From assembly GCA_012735275.1 (NCBI GenBank), contig JAAYHR010000017.1, forward strand, positions 1 through 32,136: DNA of 32,136 nucleotides, given 5' to 3'. The translations under genes and the position numbers were made by a program. The notes under the pieces were generated by a model, which searched no databases, was not told the DNA's origin, and saw nothing but the letters and a program-made list of their open reading frames with translations. This DNA is from Erysipelothrix sp. (lineage in GTDB: Bacteria; Bacillota_I; Bacilli_A; Erysipelotrichales; Erysipelotrichaceae). Positions 26,468 through 32,136 of this stretch are shown piece by piece. Numbering within the stretch: the stretch's first letter is position 1; the number at the start of each line of letters is the position of its first letter.

Positions 26468-27139
26468 TTAATCGTAATCTAAATTATTTATTTCGATCAA
26501 TCTTGATGATTTTTGATTAATACTACCCTTTTCTTCTAACGCTTTAAATACTCTACTAAGTGTTTCTGGAGACATTCCAAGATAGTTAGCTAAATCTTTA
26601 CGCGCCATTTTTAATTTAGTTACTTTTAATCCATCTTTAGTAGTTGAATTATCAATTAAGTATTTTGATAATCGACTTGTCGCATTTGATGTTCCTAACC
26701 ATTTAGCTTGTGTTTGTGATTTATCTAATCGCTTAGCAAATTCTTCTAGTATTTTAATTGCGATTGTTGGGTACTCTGAGAGTAATCTCATTATATCTGA
26801 TTTATAGATCAAACAGATCTTAGTGTCCTCTAAAGCGGAAGCAAAGTGGTGTTGGCTCTCATTTAGAAAGAGTGAAGTCTCACCGATATAGTCGCCTGGG
26901 TTAAGAATCGAAATTAAATGTTCTTTGCCTGACTCATCAATAGAGAAGACTTTTACTTTACCTGAGTTAATAATAAATAAGGAGTCTGATACATCGCCAG
27001 CATTAAAAATCATTTCGTTTTTCTTATAATGTTTAGTAACGGATAGATCCATAATTTTAATTTGGTATTCAACATCTAAGTGATTAAAGATGGGAACTCG
27101 ACTTACACATAAGTCTGCACCACAGTTTTGACAGTTCAT
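26468..27139 (-). CDS. FNR-type Crp-family transcriptional regulator
   Basis: A 223-residue regulator with a cyclic-nucleotide-binding-like sensor domain (about 20-120: FNAGDVSDSLFIINSGKVKVF, LNPGDYIGETSLF), a dimer helix (about 122-150) and a winged HTH (about 175-220). The recognition helix has E192, S195 and R196 (PETLSRVFKALEEKG), the E-xx-SR pattern by which FNR reads TTGAT. Cysteines C3, C6, C11 and C109 sit where E. coli FNR has C20, C23, C29 and C122, so an oxygen-sensitive [4Fe-4S] cluster is likely (inference). The ribosome site AGAGGAGGA precedes the ATG at 27139. The neighbours do not share its direction as an operon. Confidence 0.92.
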   Translation of the reverse strand: MNCQNCGADLCVSRVPIFNHLDVEYQIKIMDLSVTKHYKKNEMIFNAGDVSDSLFIINSGKVKVFSIDESGKEHLISILNPGDYIGETSLFLNESQHHFASALEDTKICLIYKSDIMRLLSEYPTIAIKILEEFAKRLDKSQTQAKWLGTSNATSRLSKYLIDNSTTKDGLKVTKLKMARKDLANYLGMSPETLSRVFKALEEKGSINQKSSRLIEINNLDYD

Positions 27140-27159
27140 AATATTCCTCCTCTTACCCT

Positions 27160-27201
27160 ATTATAGCAATAAATAAAAATACTATAATTGATATATGTCA
27201 A
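27160..27201 (-). promoter_or_regulatory. Promoter and FNR-type box of the FNR-like gene
   Basis: TATAAT (27160-27165) places the start near 27153. No consensus -35 is present. Instead TTGACATATATCAA (27188-27201) matches the FNR box TTGAT-N4-ATCAA at 9 of 10 positions. It is centred at 27194.5, exactly -41.5, the class II activator position. Confidence 0.6.
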
Positions 27202-27210
27202 TTATAGTAT
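27172..27210 (-). terminator. Terminator of the HAD phosphatase gene
   Basis: Perfect 13-bp stem (ATACTATAATTGA at 27179-27191 and its complement at 27198-27210) with a 6-base loop, then TTTTATTT on the minus strand. The gene's stop codon (27202-27204) is inside the stem. Confidence 0.85.
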
Positions 27211-28023
27211 AAATTCTTCAATATATTTGGCTACACCATCTTGATCATTAGTGTAATCACTAATTCTTGTAGCATGATCAAATATCCCTTCGTTACCATT
27301 TTTCATAGCAACTGATATATCCGCTAACTTAAACATTGGAATATCATTGAAGTTATCACCAAATGCGTATAGTTTATAAGCATTTTTATTTAATAATTTC
27401 GCAACTTCTTTTCCTGCTAATCCCTTATCACTAGCTATGTTAGTTACCTCGATATTTAAATCATCACTTGATACTACAGTGTAGTGATCAGAGTGGCTAA
27501 TCATTTTCTTAATTTCATCACGAACTTCAATTGACTCAAAGTTTAGATGAAGTTTATCTATTGCTTTTAAAGTTTTTAAAAACGAGTAATTATCTTCCTT
27601 GACGATGCGAGATGCTTTAAATCCTTCAATATGTTCTGCTGGTATTACATTTCTTTCAACAAACATATCAAATAGTTTATCTTCACTATAAACCACGCCA
27701 TTTAAGACAAGATTTATATATGTTCGATCTAAATCTATCTCATCAAGAACCGAAAAGGCTAAGTCTGTATCTAGTGCATATGAAGCTACTAACTCTTTTT
27801 TCTTAACATCATATATAGTTGCACCATTTGAGCAAACAAAATAGCGTAAGTCAGCTTTTAATAAAGATTTTGGTAATTCTTTATAAGGTCTGGCTGTACA
27901 TGGGATAAACATATGCCCTGCTGCTTGCATTTTATTAATTATATTTAAGGTATAATCACTAACTTCAGAATCATCTCTTAGTAAAGTACTATCTAAATCA
28001 CTTAAGACTACAATATTATTCAT
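27202..28023 (-). CDS. Cof-type HAD-superfamily phosphatase
   Basis: The 273-residue HAD hydrolase of class IIB (Cof/YidA-like) probably dephosphorylates sugar phosphates or flavin-type phosphates. Catalytic D9 and D11 lie in SDLDSTLL. Motif II is PCTARPY, the conserved lysine is in IASDKGLAG, and motif III is AFGDNFNDIPMFKLAD followed by AMKNGNEG. The cap domain lies between about 85 and 185. The ribosome site GGGAGGT is seven bases before the ATG. The substrate cannot be told from sequence. It is a single gene ending in its own terminator. Confidence 0.92.
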   Translation of the reverse strand: MNNIVVLSDLDSTLLRDDSEVSDYTLNIINKMQAAGHMFIPCTARPYKELPKSLLKADLRYFVCSNGATIYDVKKKELVASYALDTDLAFSVLDEIDLDRTYINLVLNGVVYSEDKLFDMFVERNVIPAEHIEGFKASRIVKEDNYSFLKTLKAIDKLHLNFESIEVRDEIKKMISHSDHYTVVSSDDLNIEVTNIASDKGLAGKEVAKLLNKNAYKLYAFGDNFNDIPMFKLADISVAMKNGNEGIFDHATRISDYTNDQDGVAKYIEEFIL

Positions 28024-28127
28024 AATTACCTCCCAAAATAATATACTATATAACTTATGCTAAATATTACTAATAAAAAGACCTTTCTTAGTCAAAATTT
28101 CAGTTTGATAAAATAGTTTGTTTGGAA

Positions 28128-28157
28128 ATAAAAAGAAGTCCTCTGGTAAGGACTTCT
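28128..28157 (-). terminator. Terminator of the tRNA-Ile/tRNA-Ala unit
   Basis: Perfect 8-bp stem GAAGTCCT / AGGACTTC with a 6-base loop, followed on the minus strand by TTTTTATTT, 19 bases after tRNA-Ala. Confidence 0.92.
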
Positions 28158-28175
28158 ATACTTTGATTATATAAT

Positions 28176-28251
28176 TGGTGGAGGCTAGCGGGATCGAACC
28201 GCTGACCTCCTGCGTGCAAGGCAGGCGCTCTCCCAGCTGAGCTAAGCCCCC
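28176..28251 (-). tRNA. tRNA-Ala (UGC)
   Basis: 76-base cloverleaf with acceptor GGGGGCT/AGCCTCC (one G-U pair), anticodon loop CTTGCAC, T-arm GGTTCGATCC and encoded CCA. The Ile-Ala pair is often found inside rRNA operons; here no rRNA is present. Confidence 0.97.
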
Positions 28252-28289
28252 ATAATTTATATATTCTATTGTTAATCAATCAAAGTAAA

Positions 28290-28366
<77 letters not shown>

Positions 28367-28388
28367 AAAGACTTTTGACTGCCTAGAT

Positions 28389-28417
28389 ACTATAACATTT
28401 CGAGGATAACTTGTCAA
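28389..28417 (-). promoter_or_regulatory. Promoter of the tRNA-Ile/tRNA-Ala unit
   Basis: Minus strand TTGACA (28412-28417) and TATAGT (28389-28394) with a 17-base spacer, 22 bases before the mature tRNA-Ile. Near-perfect consensus, as expected for a stable RNA. Confidence 0.88.
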
Positions 28418-28670
28418 CACTTATTTAAGTTTTTCGAATTTTGTTTAATTATCTAGATAGTAATATGTAATCTTTATTAATAGTAGAATCATTGTTCCCA
28501 AACTAATTTCTTATTACAATTACTTTTTCGATGTGGCTGATTTCTCAACCTCAATAATTATAGCATGTATAAAAGTTTATTCAAGCCTTTTTGCAATAAA
28601 TGTTAAAAATCTTAAAATTGTTAATGATTACTAGTTGTATATCTTTGATATAATACTTATGAGGTGACAT
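28418..28670. other. Intergenic stretch, no gene seen
   Basis: AT-rich spacer between the tRNA promoter and the DUF1801 gene. A TATAAT lies about 20 bases ahead of the DUF1801 start without a good -35. I see no open frame, RNA fold or repeat worth naming. Confidence 0.5.
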
Positions 28671-29075
28671 ATGGACATAACGAATACAGATCTAACTGAA
28701 TACTTAGAAAATATTGAAGAAAAAAGAAAAGATGATATCAATACCCTTCTAACTATGTTTGAAGAAGAGATTAATTTGAAACCTAAATTATGGGGATCAA
28801 TTGTCGGCTTCGGTAACTTGCATTATAAATACAAAACAGGCAGACAAGGTAATATGCCGATTATTGGATTTGCCAATCGTAAGCAAGCATTAACCTTATA
28901 CTTATCTTATACAATTAGTGATAATCCCCTACTTGATAAATTAGGTAAACATAAAGTTTCTGTTTCATGTCTATATATAAATAAATTAGCGGATGTTGAT
29001 TTAAGCGTACTAAGAGAACTTATTAGAACTTCTATTCAAGAAACATTAAGTCTTGATTATGAGCGTATCGAATAA
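28671..29075 (+). CDS. DUF1801 domain protein
   Basis: A 134-residue protein matching DUF1801 (YdhG-like fold): ENIEEKRKDDINTLLTMFEEEINLKPKLWGSIVGFGNLHYKYKTG, then a strand-rich middle (ALTLYLSY) and a helical end with ISKLADVD-like and LRELIRTSIQ segments. The family is small, cytosolic and of unknown function. GAGGTGACAT precedes the ATG. The DIP1984-like gene follows about 55 bases downstream in the same direction and may be cotranscribed. Confidence 0.85.
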   Translation: MDITNTDLTEYLENIEEKRKDDINTLLTMFEEEINLKPKLWGSIVGFGNLHYKYKTGRQGNMPIIGFANRKQALTLYLSYTISDNPLLDKLGKHKVSVSCLYINKLADVDLSVLRELIRTSIQETLSLDYERIE

Positions 29076-29105
29076 TTCATACAAACTAATTTATATACAT
29101 TGATA

Positions 29106-29123
29106 TATAGTGACGACACTATA
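29106..29123 (+). other. Perfect hairpin just upstream of the DIP1984-like start
   Basis: TATAGTG-ACGA-CACTATA, a 7-bp stem with a 4-base loop. Its last base is followed directly by the ribosome site GGAAAGGA. It could be an operator or a translational control hairpin. Confidence 0.5.
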
Positions 29124-29132
29124 GGAAAGGAA

Positions 29133-29648
29133 TTGCCGTTTAGAAAACTGCAAACTAACAATATGAAAAAAACTATTAAAGAATCAATGAAACACATTAG
29201 CCTGCTACAACAGCAAATAAACAGCATTACTCAAGAGGAAAACAACAACAACTTCATCAACTATGCTAATTCAAAAGATAAAGATGAAACTGACTTTGAC
29301 TTTGAGGCTGTCAATCAAGAAATCGAAGCATTAAATGCTGAGATATTAAAAATTAGAAGTGCCATCAATAAAGCTAACCAAACAACTATGGTTGGAGTTA
29401 ATGATTATTCAATCTCAGATGCCCTAATTAGAATTGCTCAATTAAGTGCTAATTCAGAACGATTTAAAATACTGGCTAGTAATAAGCAAAAAGATCGTAA
29501 CTCAACATTTAGCGGATCGATTGAATATACTGAATACTTATATGATGTAAAAGTTGCTAAAGAGTTATATCTAACAACTGTTGAGAAAATCCATCAACTA
29601 CAAACTGCTGTAGATAAAGCTAATATCTTAACTGAAATAGAAATTTAA
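29133..29648 (+). CDS. DIP1984-like coiled-coil protein
   Basis: A protein of about 171 residues, mainly charged helix. It matches the DIP1984/septicolysin-like family in its core: EIEALNAEILKIRSAINKANQTTMVGVNDYSISDALIRIAQL, and a final TVEKIHQLQTAVDKANILTEIE. The function is unknown; members occur on chromosomes and mobile DNA. The frame is open from a TTG at 29100. I prefer the TTG at 29133, because GGAAAGGA lies directly ahead and the protein then starts near the family start. The ATG at 29163 has no ribosome site. A poly-Asn stretch near residues 38-42 lies in the variable loop. Confidence 0.72.
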   Translation: MPFRKLQTNNMKKTIKESMKHISLLQQQINSITQEENNNNFINYANSKDKDETDFDFEAVNQEIEALNAEILKIRSAINKANQTTMVGVNDYSISDALIRIAQLSANSERFKILASNKQKDRNSTFSGSIEYTEYLYDVKVAKELYLTTVEKIHQLQTAVDKANILTEIEI

Positions 29649-29809
29649 CTACTTCCCTAGTATTTATCCAAATTATGAATCTGGTTATTGCGTGTTATTG
29701 ATAAACTTTATTACTTATATGATACTGTTAATGCATGATAAAGACATTTAAAAAGAAGCACACATTTAAATACTAAAAAACAAGCTGTGGAGTAAGGTTT
29801 AGAAACAGT
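29649..29809. other. Spacer after the DIP1984-like gene
   Basis: About 160 AT-rich bases before the next terminator. No gene, RNA or repeat is visible. Confidence 0.4.
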
Positions 29810-29845
29810 AAAGAGGATATACATTCGTGTATCCTCTTTTATTTT
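29810..29845 (+). terminator. Terminator facing ndk, plus-strand side
   Basis: AAAGAGGA-(TA)-TACA, loop TTCG, TGTA-TCCTCTTT then TATTTTA. A 12-bp stem with a 2-base bulge and a UUCG loop. It ends the plus-strand unit, though it lies 160 bases after the DIP1984-like stop. Confidence 0.8.
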
Positions 29846-29856
29846 ACTTAAACATT

Positions 29857-29885
29857 AAAAAAACCTCTCACTGAGTAAGAGGCTT
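29857..29885 (-). terminator. Terminator of ndk
   Basis: Minus strand AAGCCTCT...AGAGGTTT (8 bp with one G-U) followed by a T-run, six bases beyond the ndk stop. Confidence 0.82.
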
Positions 29886-29891
29886 AGTAAA

Positions 29892-30305
29892 TTAGATTAA
29901 TTGATTAGTATCAAAGTGTAGAGCAATTTCACGTTCAGCACTTTCAACAGAATCAGAACCATGAATAATATTTTGTGATAATTCTGATGAGAAGTCACCA
30001 CGAATAGTTCCAGGAACCATATCTAAAGGACTAGTAGGTCCAATCATTGTTCTAGAGATAGCAACAATATCATTACCTTCCCAAACCATGCAGAATACTG
30101 GTCCACTAGTAATAAACTCTACTAATTCGCCAAAGAATGGACGTTCTTTATGTTCAACATAATGCTCTTTAGCTACTTCTTCTTCCATATTTACTAACTT
30201 AGCACCAACTAAGTTATAACCTTTATTTTCAAAACGCTTAACGACTTCACCAATTAACTTACGTGAAACGCCATCAGGCTTAACCATAATAAATGTTCTT
30301 TCCAT
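29892..30305 (-). CDS. ndk: Nucleoside diphosphate kinase
   Basis: Ndk transfers the terminal phosphate between nucleoside triphosphates and diphosphates. The 137-residue protein is complete: [20 protein letters not shown] at the start, [26 protein letters not shown], and the active-site histidine H115 in [15 protein letters not shown] precedes the ATG. It is monocistronic, with a promoter at 30341-30368 and its own terminator. Confidence 0.97.
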   Translation of the reverse strand: MERTFIMVKPDGVSRKLIGEVVKRFENKGYNLVGAKLVNMEEEVAKEHYVEHKERPFFGELVEFITSGPVFCMVWEGNDIVAISRTMIGPTSPLDMVPGTIRGDFSSELSQNIIHGSDSVESAEREIALHFDTNQLI

Positions 30306-30340
30306 TATAAATCTCTCCTTAACTCATTTGAATCCACCTA

Positions 30341-30368
30341 ATTATACTTTATCCAACGACTTTATCAA
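30341..30368 (-). promoter_or_regulatory. Promoter of ndk
   Basis: Minus strand TTGATA (30363-30368) and TATAAT (30341-30346), 16 bases apart, 35 bases before the start codon. Confidence 0.7.
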
Positions 30369-30506
30369 AGTGCATAAAGCCAAAAATTCTTAATTTTTAG
30401 TGTTATATGCACAATAATCACAAAGTATTTCAAACAATTTCTTTATATAGTATTTAATAACTAATAAGGAGATAATTTATACCACTGATCTTTAGATAGT
30501 AGCTAC

Positions 30507-30674
30507 TTACTCAGCATTCTTAATATCACCTAGATTGATAATCTTATCAAAGTATTTCAAGACATTTTCCAATACATTCATTTCTTCAACAAATTCATAG
30601 TTTTGAAAGACAAAGCCTAAGGTATTTATAAACAAAGCTTTCTGTTCATATTCTCCTCCTATTATATAAAGGGA
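30507..30674 (-). pseudogene. Remnant of an ABC-exporter ATPase (MacB/LolD-like)
   Basis: A stop-to-stop frame of 55 codons without a start. It reads GGEYEQKALFINTLGFVFQ then NYEFVEEMNVLENVLKYFDKI. This is the Q-loop segment of antimicrobial-peptide or lipoprotein exporter ATPases (usual form: iGfVFQ-y-L---tvleNv). The Walker A region ahead of it and the signature and Walker B regions after it are gone. The following residues do not match the family. It is a decayed fragment next to an insertion element, with no sign of function. A ribosome-site-like AGGAGGAG near 30652 opens a different frame that stops after seven codons. Confidence 0.65.
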
Positions 30675-30998
30675 TTATCCTGTACTCAATATAAGATAAA
30701 TATAGTCTGTAGAATTTATTTTTAACTGTTCAACTTTATTACTATTATTTTAGCATAGTTATTTGATTTATTAATTTAGAAAGTATTTGTCCTCACCCCC
30801 AATTGTACATTATTAAGTTGACATTAACACCATTGGCTAGCAGTAAAAATAACATAAATTTTCCTAAAGAGTTACTGCATAAACAACAGAAGATGGGCTT
30901 TATGGCAAAACATTACTTAAAGAATTAAAACTATCACTTATTTTCATAATTTAAATCGGTTTTTAAATAAAAAAGTAAATAATTATAAATGGTTAAAT
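30675..30998. other. Degenerate intergenic DNA before the insertion element
   Basis: AT-rich DNA without a valid gene. A short plus-strand frame (about 30886-30954) reads DGLYGKTLLKELKLSLIFII and stops. It has amino-acid texture like the start of an exporter permease but is too short to identify. The stretch looks like gene decay. Confidence 0.4.
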
Positions 30999-31056
30999 AA
31001 GAATACCCAAAAGTGTGCACGTAAGAATCCCCACTTACGATACTATGGGTATTCTT
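30999..31056 (+). repeat. Nested inverted repeats at the left end of the insertion element
   Basis: An 11-bp perfect outer stem (AAGAATACCCA 30999-31009, TGGGTATTCTT 31046-31056) encloses a 6-bp inner stem (CGTAAG 31020-31025, CTTACG 31034-31039). TTTT follows the outer stem. The likely element terminus is the TG near 31014-31016. The structure would stop transcription entering the transposase gene from outside. Confidence 0.6.
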
Positions 31057-32136
31057 TTTGTTATAATCTTTTTGAGGTGATTATAATGACAGAAGTAGTA
31101 TTAGATAATATTGATACAATAAATGATTTAGCACTGTTCGCAGATGCATATAAGAAAGGACATATTAAAGTGAATATAAGTAAGTTATCAAAAGAATTAA
31201 ACAAAGATCGAAAAACTGTTAAGAAGTATCTTAATGGAAACATCCCAAAAACAAATCGAAACAGAAGTAAATATCTAGATGATTATCGTGATGTCATCAT
31301 AAATCTTCTTAGTGATCGGTTTAGAAGTTTTGACTACATTGACCATCTTTACTATTACTTAGTGAGAGAGCATGGTATAGAGTGTAGTCGCTCGACTCTA
31401 AACAGATATATTAGAAAAGATGAGACTCTGGATGGTTTATTTCGAAGAAAAAGAACACAGAAATTTTTTGAGAGATTCGAAACTGGACCTGGCATTCAAG
31501 CTCAGTTTGATTTAAAAGAGAAAATTAAAATAATATTTGAAACAGGAGAAATTCAAAGAGTAAATGTAGCGACACTAACACTTGGATTTTCAAGGTATAA
31601 TATTCGCGAAATTGTACTTGATACAAAGTATGAAACGATTGTTAGTTTCCTAGCAGGAGCGTTTGAAAAGCTAGGTGGCGTCCCTAAAGAACTAGTGATA
31701 GATAATATTAAATGTTTAGTGGATAAGCCACGTGCATACGATAGAGACGCAGTTCTAAATGTTAAGTTTGAAGAATTCCTCAAAGAATACAATATTGAAT
31801 GTAAACCTTGTATGCCTTATCGACCTGAAACAAAAGGCAAGACAGAAACACAAAATAAGAAACCATCACAATTAGAAAACTATAATGGTACATATATAGA
31901 TTTGTTAGATGTTCATGAAAAGATGAAAATTATAAATGATGAAGACAATCAAAGTATATCTCAGGCAACTGGATTACCAAGAATAGTATTACTAAAAGAA
32001 GAAAAAGGTGATTTTCTTCCACTCCCATCACAGAGTATACAAGAAAAATATCACCTCTCACTTAAGCCAGTCGCTGTTACAAAAGATTCACTAAAATCCT
32101 ATCGATCTAATAAATACTCAGTTCCAAAAAGAATGA
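31014..32136 (+). mobile_element. IS21-family insertion sequence, left part
   Basis: Identified by the istA-type transposase starting at 31086 and the terminal-repeat-like sequence just upstream. The right part, including the expected istB ATPase gene and right end, lies beyond the window. The exact left boundary is uncertain by a few bases, because no target duplication can be compared. Confidence 0.75.
31086..32136 (+). CDS. istA: IS21-family transposase IstA (3' end outside window)
   Basis: The open frame starts with ATG at 31086 (ribosome site GAGGTGAT) and runs off the right edge after 350 codons, with no stop or frameshift. An N-terminal HTH covers about 30-50 (NISKLSKELNKDRKTVKKYL). 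The integrase-type catalytic domain has D142 (IQAQFDLKE), D206 (VIDNIKC) and E254 (RPETKGKTETQNK), the DDE triad. The C-terminal beta domain begins near SNKYSVP. A TATAAT at 31062-31067 is a probable -10. In this family istB follows directly. The intact frame suggests a recent or active copy. Confidence 0.93.
   Translation, partial: MTEVVLDNIDTINDLALFADAYKKGHIKVNISKLSKELNKDRKTVKKYLNGNIPKTNRNRSKYLDDYRDVIINLLSDRFRSFDYIDHLYYYLVREHGIECSRSTLNRYIRKDETLDGLFRRKRTQKFFERFETGPGIQAQFDLKEKIKIIFETGEIQRVNVATLTLGFSRYNIREIVLDTKYETIVSFLAGAFEKLGGVPKELVIDNIKCLVDKPRAYDRDAVLNVKFEEFLKEYNIECKPCMPYRPETKGKTETQNKKPSQLENYNGTYIDLLDVHEKMKIINDEDNQSISQATGLPRIVLLKEEKGDFLPLPSQSIQEKYHLSLKPVAVTKDSLKSYRSNKYSVPKRM

Noticed and set aside
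29110-29130. Resemblance of GACGACACTATAGGAAAGG to the phage T7 promoter
   Set aside because: One base is missing relative to the T7 core and no phage RNA polymerase or phage genes are nearby. The match follows from the small hairpin plus ribosome site, so it is treated as chance.
30471-30495. Plus-strand ribosome-site-like AAGGAGAT near 30471
   Set aside because: No start codon follows at a useful distance and the frames close quickly.
31061-31792. Short minus-strand frames at 31061-31243 and 31553-31792
   Set aside because: They are antisense to the istA frame, whose catalytic residues are clear.

Overview
The window is a low-GC, gene-dense bacterial chromosome segment, mostly transcribed from the minus strand. 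Genes use TGG for tryptophan and at least one ends in TGA, so the standard bacterial code applies and this is not a UGA-tryptophan mycoplasma. The gene set includes a YhaM-type nuclease, RecX, ComEA/ComEC, a diacylglycerol-glucosyltransferase-like enzyme, a secreted glucosaminidase and pyruvate:ferredoxin oxidoreductase. It suggests a fermentative, oxygen-sensitive member of the Bacillota or a neighbouring low-GC lineage (inference). No rRNA or marker gene fixes the genus.

Layout. 1-1679 (minus): a secreted cell-wall glucosaminidase cut by the window edge. 1783-6353 (minus): comEA-comEC-holA-sdaA, probably one operon, with sdaA coupled to holA by an ATGA overlap. 6425-7348: a LicA/choline-kinase-like phosphotransferase with its own promoter and terminator. 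7555-12399: glycosyltransferase-recX-yhaM-DUF2207 in overlapping or near-touching array. 12499-16008: a full-length pyruvate:ferredoxin oxidoreductase, divergent from galM (16208-17215).

17264-24784 (minus): a galactose block. mscS, a DUF2812-like gene and a LacI-type regulator are followed by mglB-mglA-mglC-galK. The mgl promoter is near consensus. It carries a large operator dyad, extra TTTA(C/G)TAAA sites and a CcpA-type cre-like site. galM converges on galK across a shared terminator. galT and galE are not in the window, so the Leloir pathway is incomplete here.

25063-29645 is a looser region of small genes: DUF2188, DUF898, DUF1801 and a DIP1984-like protein. It also holds two tRNA pairs (Asn-Glu and Ile-Ala), an FNR-type regulator with four cysteines placed like those of E. 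coli FNR, and a Cof-type HAD phosphatase. The regulator has a near-consensus FNR box centred at -41.5 of its own predicted promoter, inside the terminator stem of the upstream phosphatase gene. 29892-30305 is ndk.

The right end (30306-32136) is decaying or mobile DNA: a short remnant of an ABC-exporter ATPase, then the left part of an IS21-family insertion with its istA transposase running off the edge.

I found no CRISPR array, defence island or clearly undescribed multi-gene system. The most interesting signals are regulatory: the FNR autoregulation site, the mgl operator array, the mglB-mglA hairpin and a few unexplained hairpins.
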